Source: Coniferiporia sulphurascens
Taxonomy: Eukaryota > Basidiomycota > Agaricomycetes > Hymenochaetales > Hymenochaetaceae
NCBI GenBank assembly: GCA_002794785.1
Contig: NBBA01000010.1
Span: 930,001 to 994,000 of the forward strand
Direction: 5' to 3'
DNA length: 64,000 nt
In this document: piece after piece, positions 13,184 to 23,068 of the stretch
Numbering within the stretch: position 1 is the first letter of the stretch
Layout of the letters: each line of letters begins with the position of its first letter
The notes under the pieces: generated by a model
Seen by the model: only the letters and a program-made list of their open reading frames with translations
Told to the model about the DNA's origin: nothing
Database searches by the model: none
Translations under genes and position numbers: made by a program

Positions 13184-13786
13184 CTATTTTGCGTTCACAC
13201 TCGAGAACTGAAGAGAAAGTCGTGAGCTCCCTACTATGAGATTAAAGGTTTGAAACGAACCTTGGTCACCGACTTTGTCCCCTCCGAGATAGCGTGCTTT
13301 GCGAGTTCACCCGGCAAGATAAGACGAACAGAAGTTTGGATCTCTCGCGAAGAGATGGTCGACTTCTTAGAGTACGATGCAAGCTCTGATGGAAACCAGG
13401 TCAATAGAAGACACGCTAAATAAATCAAAGTAAACGCACTAGATGCCTCAGTGGCGATTCGCTCAAAGATATCATTGACGAAAGAGTTAAGAATAGCCAT
13501 CGCCTTGTTCGAGATACCGGTGTCGGGGTGGACCTGCTTAAGGACTGTGAAAGATGTTAATTCGGCAACCCACTTGGCACAAATAATTGAAGAAAAACGC
13601 ACCCTTGTAAATGTAGGACGAGTAAGTCTCCTTGCGCACTTTGCGCTTCTTCTTTTTCTCTCCGTCTGCAGACGCGGTCTTCTTCGCAGTTTTCTTCGCG
13701 ACCTTGTCCGCTGTGGTCTTAGCAGGCGCCTTGGAGGCGGTTGAGGCAGGAGCCTTTCCAGCAGTCGAAGCGGGTTTGGGGGCCAT
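13184..13786 (-). CDS. HTB1: Histone H2B
   Basis: Core nucleosome histone. Four exons fit: 13786-13603, 13544-13440, 13385-13261 and a 24-nt last exon 13207-13184; together 438 nt, 145 residues. The N-tail is Lys/Ala-rich ([17 protein letters not shown]), followed by [87 protein letters not shown] and TKSVTKFSSVNAK. The Lys in the VTKF segment corresponds to the ubiquitinated C-terminal Lys region of other H2Bs. The tiny last exon supplies the FSSVNAK end; without it the protein would stop right after VTK. It is read divergently from H2A with a 372-bp gap, the usual fungal arrangement for equal, S-phase expression. Confidence 0.95.
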
Positions 13787-14158
13787 TGCGAATTGGAGAA
13801 CTGATTGTTTTAGTGGTTAAAGGGCCTGCGGGAATAGTGCGACGGGCGAGGCGACGGGTATTTTAGAGTGCGGTTAGAGGCACAAAACATGGTCGTGATA
13901 TTTAAGCAGGCCGACACTTTGGTTGTATTTGGCCAAGACGCGTGACAAGCGCGTTGTGACGCAACCACGAGACGCGTTATTGTTGGGTTCAGTCACCAAT
14001 TCTTGCACAGCCACAACCACGCAATCGAATCCATATAAACCTCGAGCTCGCATGGCTGTCGTCCTTCCAACTCTCCCGCCGTCTTCATCGACCCTCGTCG
14101 CATCTAGCAATCCAATTTACCCAGCACTACCACCAACCTCGGTAACCCTTAAACAACA
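13787..14158. promoter_or_regulatory. Shared divergent promoter of the H2B-H2A pair
   Basis: The 372-bp gap between the two start codons must hold both promoters. A TATAAA box is at 14034-14039 on the plus strand, about 120 bp upstream of the H2A ATG. An AT-rich TTAAATA stretch on the minus strand near 13898-13904 could serve H2B. A CCAAT occurs at 13996-14000. Assignment of the boxes is inference from position. Confidence 0.6.
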
Positions 14159-14741
14159 ATGTCTGGCAAAGGAAAAGCTGGCAAGTCCGGAGGAAAGGCG
14201 GGCGGCGAGGCCGCTGGCAAGTCTCAGTCTCGTTCTGCGAAGGCTGGTCTCCAGTTCCCTGTCGGTCGTATTCACCGTCTCCTCAAGCGTGGTAACTACG
14301 CTCAGCGTGTTGGTGCGGGTGCCCCTGGTAAGCTTCACATCGGAAAGTCGACTTGACGCTTGAGAACTGACCTGGTTTTTCAGTTTACCTCGCTGCCGTC
14401 CTCGAGTACCTTGCTGCCGAAATTCTCGAGCTCGCTGGCAACGCCGCTCGCGACAACAAGAAGCAGCGTATTGTTCCCCGTCACTTGCAACTCGCCATTC
14501 GTAACGATGAGGAGTACGTTGCAACTTTCCCCCTTACATTCTCTATTCTGACAATCTGCCGCAGGTTGAACAAACTTCTCGGATCTGTTGTTATCTCGCA
14601 AGGTGGTGTCGTGCCCTTCATTAACCCTGAGGTGAATACTCTCTTCCGTATCGGGTTCAGTATGGATTCTAAAATCATTATCCTTAACAGCTCCTGCCCA
14701 GCAAAACTGGGAAAGGCAAGAAGGAGTCGCAGGAGGTGTAG
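14159..14741 (+). CDS. HTA1: Histone H2A (with SQE C-terminus)
   Basis: Core nucleosome histone. Exons 14159-14327, 14384-14513, 14565-14631 and 14691-14741 sum to 417 nt, 138 residues. Motifs: [120 protein letters not shown] and a tail ending KKESQEV. The final SQE is the site phosphorylated after DNA breaks, so this canonical H2A also does the H2A.X job, as is usual in fungi. All splice joins keep frame. Confidence 0.95.
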
Positions 14742-16058
14742 ATTTTCGCGCTTCGTTCTGTACTGGGTCTTGTATTATTATGCGTCCCGTATTTGTGCTT
14801 TTTTATCATCTTTATGGGTCAAGGACCACTTTGGAAATTTCCCCCGTGGAGCCACGAGATAAGAGATATTGCTTGCTTTGTCGTTGACTTTCCCATGACT
14901 GTGGCTTTGACCTTGTTCCAATGAACACGTGCCTATCAGATAAGCATTATGAATATCCTCATCACTCTTCGCAATGAAATTTGCTTTCGTACTTCTCCCT
15001 TGCCAAGAGCCTATTACAACGTGCGGCGGCAACTGGGCCGAGGATGCCTGGGTACTCCGACTCGTTATCGCCTTGGTGTCGTCTTCACGGGCTGGGCTGC
15101 CAAATACAACGTCTGTATGGCTACTAGCGGTACAAATTCAGAAATCCTTAAACAGGATGGGCGATCCCAAATCACGAGTTTCTTAATCCTGATTCTGATT
15201 TCAAAATGCCCTTGGTACTACTTGAACCCTTTCCAAGACCGAATTCGCAAGGTTACCTTGTTCCCGCTGCTCGTCAATCTCCGAGGTAGCTGTACCGGCC
15301 TCGGAGACGGAATCGCTTGGCCTGAACCCTTACCTTTATCGCCATGTTTGACGAGACCGATGCCGTATGTCTTCTTTTCTTCATCCTGTTTGAAACGTTT
15401 CTGCCCAGACTTAACTTGATTACAAATGTCTACTTATAGATGTCGACTTTCGTATTTCTGTAATCCACTAGAAGTCACTCTTGTTGTGTGCACACGCTAT
15501 CTATCACCCCACAACTTCCTCCATCTGACTAAGAACAGCGCGAGCGAGCAAGCTCCAATATTAAGAGCGTAAACTTCGCCTCAGTGTGGAAACTGGCAAG
15601 CATGGACGTCGTGCATGAGAATGGGTTGGGACTATAGAAGACGCCAAGGATGCGCAGGATGACGTTTTTACCACATACCGGTGGCCTTCGGATAACATTA
15701 CGGTGGGCCCCAAAAGTTAGCGATTCGCTTGCTCGCGTCCGAAAGCCGGCGGCGGCATGGTGAGGGACGGAGCGCTGCCCATCGCTTCATTCGCCTACAG
15801 AAGGTGTGCAAGCTCAAAATATACTTTTGAGGGTGCTTTACTCTTAGGGGTCGATACAGCACAAACTGATGATGTTCCTTGCCTTTGTCAGAACGTCGTG
15901 ATTTTCTACGACCATATCTCGGGGAGGGGACATCGGTGGCTAGGCAGACCGCAGGTTCGACACGTACATTTCTGACAACAATTCCTGGGCCAGGCAGCCA
16001 AGAATAGCGTTCCGCAGCAACTGTTTTCCTTTTTCCCGCTGCGCAGCAGTAGCTTCGG
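14742..16058. other. Intergenic, possible gene debris
   Basis: Between H2A and the retrotransposon. At about 14950-15420 several overlapping frames are open on the plus strand but carry no recognisable motif and need frame changes to join, so this may be a decayed gene. Nothing else is seen. Confidence 0.4.
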
Positions 16059-16072
16059 GAGGCGGCTATCGT
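16059..16072. repeat. Target-site duplication of LINE, 5' copy
   Basis: The 14-mer GAGGCGGCTATCGT is repeated exactly at 22776-22789, directly after the poly(A) tail of the element. This defines the 5' boundary of the insertion. Confidence 0.93.
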
Positions 16073-16264
16073 CCCCTTGACCTCTGACCACCATCATCTA
16101 ACCCAAGCACAGCCACATTCGCCGCCCCTAAACTCTCTGGGTTAACCACCCACACCTGGTCCTCTCACACAGTAGACATCCGTCGAGCTGTTTTACACTC
16201 TACTTTACCATCTCCACTTCCACTTCCTCCACATCCCCTACCCCCTTTTATTTTCTTTCCCCCC

Positions 16265-18643
16265 ATGGCGAACTCTCCTAACCCGTCTTTCAGCAGCCAG
16301 ACATTCGCAAACACCCCAGACGAAATGCACCAATACAACTCTCAATCACCCAACATTCCAGCATCTCACTCACCACCTCGTCCTCTTCCATCCCCACCTA
16401 AAGAAAACTCAGAAAACGACAAAAACATCAACATAACAGGATATCAGCAAATATTACCATCGTCTCAATCTCCCTCTGTTCTATCTATGCCCACCTCTCA
16501 AGATCCATCTTTCAACGCTCACTTTCAGGACTTCTCTTCTACATATGCTAACTATTCAGATATCACTCTTGCAGCACCAGTGGCCACACCCATGGATGTC
16601 GTCTTTCCTCTTGACTCTCAGTCCCTCATCGAGGCAGCCTCCCCGTCCAACACGAGTCAAACAGGCCTTTCACACACTTTAGCCCCTATTATGTCACATC
16701 AAACATCTAACCAATCACATTCGTCTTCCTCCTCTGAATCACACACGCAGCAACATCGCCATCTTCGTTTTACTCCGACACCCGACGAATCTAATATTGA
16801 GGACCAAATTATTATCTCCGAAACCCGAAACGCCATTGAAAACATCCTTGCGCCCGGCTCATTCGACGAATGGACTCTATCTATCGAGCAAATTTTGAAT
16901 TTAATCGCAAAAACGTGGCCGTCTAAATATAATCAACACCTCACCGACCATTCCATGAATTCACTCGCCAATGCAATTCAACTCTTTCACCTTCACTTCG
17001 TCCCTTCCAATACGAAAGTATCCGTCATTCATCCAGCAGACCCATCAACACCCATTGTTTATCGGAAAATCACCATTGATGACGCAGGACAATTCGACTT
17101 CAAAGTCCGAAACCCCATTCTATTCCCAGACTCCATTTACGACAACGCCTTCAGCGACAACGACGACAACAATGACCCACCTATTCCCAGTAAAAAATCA
17201 ACAGACAATGACATCTCTACTATCTCGGACTTGATTAATAATTTGAAAACCACGCTTCAGGAACAAAATCAAAAACACGCTCAAGAACTGGAATCTCGTC
17301 TCTTCTCTCGTCTAGTTCAGCTGGAAGAAACTGTCGCATCCCTAGAAAATTTACCTCATAATGATCCTCCATCAACATTACGTGACAACCGCCATGTCTC
17401 CTTTTCCGACAACGATCAAGAACCTGATAATGTCAGCCAGGGGTTTATCCAACCCATCACTCAACCCGAAATCAGTGCTCGGACTCGACCATTAGGCCCC
17501 AGACAACGCACCCCGTCTCCCGTTCTTATTCGCAATCCTATAGTCAACCAACCGATCAGTACGTTATCATACAGGGATCACCTCGGACTGAACATGCCAA
17601 ACGTTCAACCAAAACTACTACCGTCGGCCCCCACATCTATTTCAACACTTACTCGTTACATCGCTTGGTTCCAAGGACAGAATATTCCGTTATCTACTAG
17701 GCCGAACTCAAAAACCCTTATCGATCATATCCAACTGAAACTTGATCGCATACCTACGGCCAAACACATCCGGATCATCGGCGCCGACTGGAATATGTCC
17801 GGCAATTGCATTTTCTCCTTCCCTAGCAACATTTCGATTAATTCTATTAACACAATCATTCCGGTTCTTAAAGAGGCATTCGAACTTCGACCCAACCATC
17901 CACTCACTATCACCCGCGACTCCAAATGGTCTAAAGTTATCATTAGCAACATCATAACGTCGAACGGACCCAACATGCCAATTTTTACCGAACTTGAAAT
18001 ATTGTGATCACTCCTTCTAAACGACCTTTTCCGCTCTCTCAAAATCACTCAACCTCCTCGATGGGCACGTAATCCGGAATTTATCACCAAACCTAGATCT
18101 TCCATTTCCTTCGCCTTCGAAGACCCCAACGGTGACCTTCTTCGCAAAGTAACTTCTTCTGTTTTCTTTATCTTCGGCCAATCTATGGTACCGGTCGTAT
18201 GGAAACCCAAACCCCACTTCTCCCAATGTACCAAATGCTGGAAGTTCGGCCATTTGACTATCCAATGTAATCAACCACTCGGATGCCGATACTGCGCGTC
18301 AAAAAGACATCTCACTTCTCAACATCGCGAAATGTGCTCAGGATGTTCTAGTGCTCGTTATCAGGAGAATCAACCATGCGACCATTTCTTTTGTGTTAAT
18401 TGTTCAGGCGCTCACCCAGCTGACTCCATTGATTGCTCACAACGAGCCCTTTATTTTAACCGTTTTCCACCTCCAGTTCGCATGACTCTATCTTCTCCAC
18501 CTTCGCCAACCAACACCAACCCAAACCTTATTAACGTTCACCCGTCTCGTCGCAATCTATTCCCCAACACGACCACCACCCGCCCCTCTTCGCCTTCCAT
18601 GCACGTCGACCCGCACACTTCAGTTAACGACAATACTCTATGA
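16265..18643 (+). pseudogene. LINE ORF1 (gag-like, zinc-knuckle) with one in-frame TGA
   Basis: RNA-binding ORF1 protein of the LINE. The frame runs from ATG 16265 to TGA 18641-18643, 793 codons, and its only internal stop is TGA at 18005-18007 (codon 581). The frame stays open directly on both sides of it. Upstream are a long Ser/Pro/Gln-rich region and a coiled-coil-like stretch near residues 330-360. Downstream, from about residue 655, is a Cys/His-rich block (CTKCWKFGH, CRYCASKRH, CSGC, CVNCSGAH) of CCHC type. As written it would give a 580-residue protein without knuckles. A C-to-T change of a CGA Arg codon is one simple origin for the stop; stop read-through or a base error are alternatives. 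Confidence 0.85.
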
Positions 18644-21600
18644 ATCATACGGCCCTTCAAATACTTCAGCTCAACGTAGCAAAAAGCGGTCCACGTACGA
18701 CACGACTCCTTAACAACCCCAATCTCCATATTCTCGTCCTTCAAGAACCCTTCATCGGCTTTTCTGGTCGCCAACGGTCCGACTCCAACCCTGACGGGAC
18801 TCCTATTTTTCTGCCTATCAAACACCCGTCTTGGGACTATTTTATTCCATCATACGATACTAACTCTCCTATAAAACCTCACGTCATCACATATGTCAGA
18901 AAATCTTTTCTGCATTTATCAGCCATTTCACGTCAAGACATTACGAATCATAAAGACTTTATGACAATCGACGTCACGTATCTTAACAAAACCTTTCGCC
19001 TTATCAACGGTTACAACTACGGACACGGGATCTTAGGTGACAATATTCGCTTTCTTACGAACATCGAACTCGACTACGACATTCCTACATGCGTCATGGG
19101 CGATTTCAACCTACACCATTCTGAATGGGGCCTTCCTAATGTAACAAATCGACGTACATCCGAAGATGCCGAAAACCTCCTTACGTGGACGCAAGATCAA
19201 TCCTTATTCATTCTTAACGACACGGAATTTCCTACGAGAAAAGGACAACATCGACAATCAGACTCCATCATTGACTTAACCCTTCTTAATTTTTCAGCTA
19301 TCCTTACCGACTTCTTTTACGACTGGACATGCGTTGACATGGCTGCTTATTCATCCGATCATATTCCCATTACTCTCGCATTTCTTCCGATTAACAACGA
19401 ATTTCAGCCCGACAACCCAATTATAACATACAAATATGATCCTGAACGTCGAAAAGAATGGATTGAAAAATTCAGTTTTCTTTTAGATAACCAACCACTT
19501 CCCCTTTTCACGAGTGATGAATCCGTTTATGAATACGCTAACAAACTTTCGGAAAAGATCCTACTAACAACATCTGAAATTATGCCGCAGACATCATCAA
19601 CCCAATTCTCATACTCTTACTGGTGGAACGACGAATGTGCCCAAGCGATCCGCGCCTTCAGAGACTGCTCCGTCAACTTCGAAAAAGAACATCTCCACAA
19701 AGAAGCACGTATTATTTTCAAAAAAGCCAAACAATCATGGGCCACCTCCGTCCTCGAAGGAGCGTCTTCTTACGACATTTACCGTTACGCCAAATGGTCC
19801 TCCAGGAAACGAAAAACACGCACGCCACCTATTCTATATCAAGATCAATTTGCACACACGCCAGAAAGACAAGCCGACGCCTTTCATCAATCATTCTTCT
19901 CCAACAATCCGAAACCGAACGTTACTGACCTTCCTGACGACCCTCCCAAAAAACCCACTCGCTCATCGCCACGCATTACACAAAATGAAGTCGATACTTG
20001 CCTTAATCTCACCCACAATAATTCGGCGCCAGGCATTTCGAACATACCATACGCATATATCAAATGGATTAATTCCGTATATCCTTCCATTTTACTCGAT
20101 TTGTTTAACGAATGTTTTTCCTGTCACATTCACCCATGGAAAGATGCTAACGTTGTTCTAATCCCTAAACCTAACAAAACCGATTCTAGTAATCCTAGAT
20201 CTTATCGTCCGATCGCTCTTCTGGAATGCATAGGGAAAATTCTCGAAAAAATCATCGCCAAACGCCTCACCTGGGACATCGGTCGCTATAACCTCGTACC
20301 CACCATCCAATTCGGAGGTCGATCCAACTCCTGTACCATTGACGCAGGCTTATCCCTTATTCACGACATCCAAACTGCACATAAAAAGAAGCTATGCGTA
20401 TCAGCACTTACAATCGACATCAAAGGGTACTTCGATAACGTTAATCATTCACGCCTCCTACATTCTCTACATTTACTCGGTTTCGACGAAAAAATTATTC
20501 TTTGGACACAAGCCTTTTTATCTGACCGTCACATATCTTTTAAAATTGACAATTTCACATCAGATAAAAAACCCATTCATAATGTAGGCATTCCTCAAGG
20601 CTCTCCTATTTCACCAATTCTTTCCACAATTTACACTGCTTTCATTCTCGATTCATTTAACTTACATTCCGACACATGCCTCAAAGCTTACGTTGACGAC
20701 CAACTCATTCTAGTATATTCTGATTCATATCAAGAAAACATTCGTCTTCTTAAAAAAGCATTCCTTATCATTTCTAATAGGCTACACGAACTACAACTTT
20801 CCGTTGACCATTTAAAATCCGACCTTATTCATTTCATTAGACACGGTTTTTCTCCACCATCATTTCCTTCTATTATCCTTCCAAACAATCACGGTCCTCC
20901 AATCACTATTACACCTTCTCCAGTCATTCGATGGCTCGGTTTTTACCTCGACCAACGACTTAACTTCAACGATCATATCACTCGTATGTGCATGAGGGCA
21001 CGATCAACTACCATGGCTCTTCGCATACTCGGGAACACCATTCGGGGACTATCCTTTGCCAACTTCAGAACCCTCCACTTCGCCAATATTTTGCCAGTTC
21101 TTACATACGGCTTTCAATTATGGTATACCGGCATTCGACAACAATCTAAACTTAACAAAATGATCGTCGCTCAAAATCAAAGCATCCGACTTCTTACAGG
21201 CACCTTTCGTACAACACCGTCACACGCTCTTCATCGAATCGCACACATTCTCCCAATACCAATTCTCCTTCAAAAATATAATCAATCCACTGCCCTTCGT
21301 CTCAATCGTCTACCGCTCAATTCTCAACTTCTAAATCGCCTACCATCATCATGGCCTCGTCTTCCCTCCTCAAAACCTCCTATCACATCCCGTCATAAAT
21401 CTACTTCCACCAAACCAAAAACACAACTACACCGTCTCGCCTTTCTATCTGACCCGCGTATCGAACACATTCAACCTTACCTCGCACATCCGTCACAACA
21501 TCTTCCACCTAATTCATCTCAATACCATTATCAATCTCTCTCTTATCATATCGAATCCGGAACATCATCCGCGGACCGTAAAAATTCCCAAAAAAACAAA

Positions 21601-22587
21601 ATTATTCTCTTACATGACTCGTTATCAAAAAATATTCACAATCTAATAGTTTACACAGACGGTTCAAAAAATTACAAAAACAATCAATCCGTCACCATCT
21701 CTTCTTTCATCATCTATCATTCCGGTATTATAGTCGACCTTGGCCACTTCTATTGTTCTCCCTCAGGCTCCTCTTTCGACACAGAAATGTATGCTCTCGC
21801 TAAATGTACCAAACGCATCACGCTATTCCGAAAACGTCATATCCTCTCTACGGCTCATATTCACAACATTCATTTTTTCTCCGATTCATCCTCATGTATT
21901 CCTGCCATCCTTGACTTATCTCCTCATGCGGCCCAATGTTCTTCTAAAATCTTTCGCTCTTTTTCAGACCTCTTCACTTCAAACACCCACCATCACATTC
22001 ATCTTCACTGGTCCCCAGGTCATCTCGACATTCCCGGAAACGTCATCGCCGACAAACTCACCCATTTTTCACCAATTGGCCGTCCGTTCTTATTAAAGAC
22101 ATACGCAGGAGAAAAAGAAGACATTAACCTTCACGCTATCAAATCATGGTCTCACCTCATCCAAAACACAAAAAACATATCGACGTCCGCTTCATTTAAT
22201 ACTATAACCGGACTACCCTCGTCGAAACTACCTCAGTTTTGGAAAAAATTCTACTATCCTCGAGACATATCTTCGTGCATATTCCATGCAATTACAGGAC
22301 ACGGACACTTTGGCGACTACTACAGGCGTTTCGTACCAACCGAACCCATATCATGCCCTTGCGGTACATCCATACAAACAAGAGACCACATTATCAGACG
22401 ATGCTCTCTTCTCAAATCCGCACGCATACAATCATTCGGGAATGTCATACCTCCTCCGGACCACATCCTTTTCACAAAAGAATCATATCTTCAGAAACTC
22501 GCTTCCTTTTTCAATTCCTCGAACGCTTTTACAAAATCCTTTACCGTTCACGAACCGATTCTAAACTCGCATTTCTTTCCACCTTAA
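18640..22587 (+). CDS. LINE ORF2: endonuclease, reverse transcriptase, RNase H
   Basis: Polyprotein of 1315 residues that nicks target DNA and copies the element's RNA there. The APE-type endonuclease is N-terminal: QLNVAKSG, VLQEPFIG, MGDFNLHHSEWG (about residue 153) and SDHIPITL (about 239). The reverse transcriptase follows: LIPKPNKTD (about 507), SYRPIALLECIGKILEKI, IDIKGYFDNVNHSRL (about 592), GIPQGSPISPILS and YVDDQLIL (about 684). RNase H has YTDGS (about 1006), DTEMYALAK, FSDSSSC and HWSPGHLDIPGNVIADKL. A Cys/His motif CPCGTSIQTRDHIIRRC is near 1238. All catalytic residues I can place are present. The ATG overlaps the ORF1 stop (ATGA), which suggests coupled re-initiation. Confidence 0.95.
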   Translation: MNHTALQILQLNVAKSGPRTTRLLNNPNLHILVLQEPFIGFSGRQRSDSNPDGTPIFLPIKHPSWDYFIPSYDTNSPIKPHVITYVRKSFLHLSAISRQDITNHKDFMTIDVTYLNKTFRLINGYNYGHGILGDNIRFLTNIELDYDIPTCVMGDFNLHHSEWGLPNVTNRRTSEDAENLLTWTQDQSLFILNDTEFPTRKGQHRQSDSIIDLTLLNFSAILTDFFYDWTCVDMAAYSSDHIPITLAFLPINNEFQPDNPIITYKYDPERRKEWIEKFSFLLDNQPLPLFTSDESVYEYANKLSEKILLTTSEIMPQTSSTQFSYSYWWNDECAQAIRAFRDCSVNFEKEHLHKEARIIFKKAKQSWATSVLEGASSYDIYRYAKWSSRKRKTRTPPILYQDQFAHTPERQADAFHQSFFSNNPKPNVTDLPDDPPKKPTRSSPRITQNEVDTCLNLTHNNSAPGISNIPYAYIKWINSVYPSILLDLFNECFSCHIHPWKDANVVLIPKPNKTDSSNPRSYRPIALLECIGKILEKIIAKRLTWDIGRYNLVPTIQFGGRSNSCTIDAGLSLIHDIQTAHKKKLCVSALTIDIKGYFDNVNHSRLLHSLHLLGFDEKIILWTQAFLSDRHISFKIDNFTSDKKPIHNVGIPQGSPISPILSTIYTAFILDSFNLHSDTCLKAYVDDQLILVYSDSYQENIRLLKKAFLIISNRLHELQLSVDHLKSDLIHFIRHGFSPPSFPSIILPNNHGPPITITPSPVIRWLGFYLDQRLNFNDHITRMCMRARSTTMALRILGNTIRGLSFANFRTLHFANILPVLTYGFQLWYTGIRQQSKLNKMIVAQNQSIRLLTGTFRTTPSHALHRIAHILPIPILLQKYNQSTALRLNRLPLNSQLLNRLPSSWPRLPSSKPPITSRHKSTSTKPKTQLHRLAFLSDPRIEHIQPYLAHPSQHLPPNSSQYHYQSLSYHIESGTSSADRKNSQKNKIILLHDSLSKNIHNLIVYTDGSKNYKNNQSVTISSFIIYHSGIIVDLGHFYCSPSGSSFDTEMYALAKCTKRITLFRKRHILSTAHIHNIHFFSDSSSCIPAILDLSPHAAQCSSKIFRSFSDLFTSNTHHHIHLHWSPGHLDIPGNVIADKLTHFSPIGRPFLLKTYAGEKEDINLHAIKSWSHLIQNTKNISTSASFNTITGLPSSKLPQFWKKFYYPRDISSCIFHAITGHGHFGDYYRRFVPTEPISCPCGTSIQTRDHIIRRCSLLKSARIQSFGNVIPPPDHILFTKESYLQKLASFFNSSNAFTKSFTVHEPILNSHFFPP

Positions 22588-22744
22588 ACATCCACAAAAC
22601 AAAATTCAGACACCCAAACTTCATACCTTTTTCGTAGAATTAAAACCAGGACCCTCATACCTTGTTAATCTCCTCTGACACGACACCTCAATTAGTCTCA
22701 TATCCGCGTCTTTTACTATGTAATGTAGCGGTATACAAATGCTG

Positions 22745-22748
<4 letters not shown>

Positions 22749-22775
<27 letters not shown>
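22749..22775 (+). repeat. Poly(A) tail of the LINE
   Basis: 27 A residues between the end of the element and its 3' target-site duplication, as expected for target-primed reverse transcription. Confidence 0.9.
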
Positions 22776-22779
<4 letters not shown>

Positions 22780-22789
22780 CGGCTATCGT
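22776..22789. repeat. Target-site duplication of LINE, 3' copy
   Basis: Exact match to 16059-16072. The sequence left of the first copy and right of this one was contiguous before insertion. Confidence 0.93.
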
Positions 22790-23068
22790 TGCAAGGACAC
22801 ATGGCAATTGGTTAACCGCTTAGCATCGCACGGACATGCTGAAACGGCGAAGCCCGTAGCCCTGTCGAGGATTTGCCTTCAATACCATTCGTAATGCCAA
22901 GAGGGCTTAGTGTAGATGTTTTTCTTCGCGAAAACTGCCGCTCGATTAGTAGATACCCGAGCTCTTGGAAAGGGGCGGCAGGACATCGACGTTGGAGCAC
23001 TTAAAGTGAGTAAACGGCGAGGTTAACCTCAACGCATTACTTTCCGCCTCCCGCTCCCCTCGCATAGC

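Larger units (their letters stand above)
16073..22775 (+). mobile_element. Full-length non-LTR retrotransposon (Tad/I-type LINE)
   Basis: A 6.7-kb element bounded by a perfect 14-bp target-site duplication. It has a roughly 190-bp 5' leader, ORF1 (gag-like with zinc knuckles), ORF2 (endonuclease, reverse transcriptase, RNase H), a short 3' untranslated region and a 27-nt poly(A) tail at 22749-22775. The coding strand is A/C-rich and of lower GC than the host genes. ORF2 is open over its whole length. ORF1 carries one TGA. The perfect duplication, intact tail and near-intact ORFs point to a recent insertion. The RNase H domain and knuckled ORF1 fit the fungal Tad clade; placement needs a tree. 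Confidence 0.93.

Noticed and set aside
19623..20161. Open frames overlapping LINE ORF2 on the plus strand
   Set aside because: They are frame shadows of ORF2, whose motifs are complete in its own frame.
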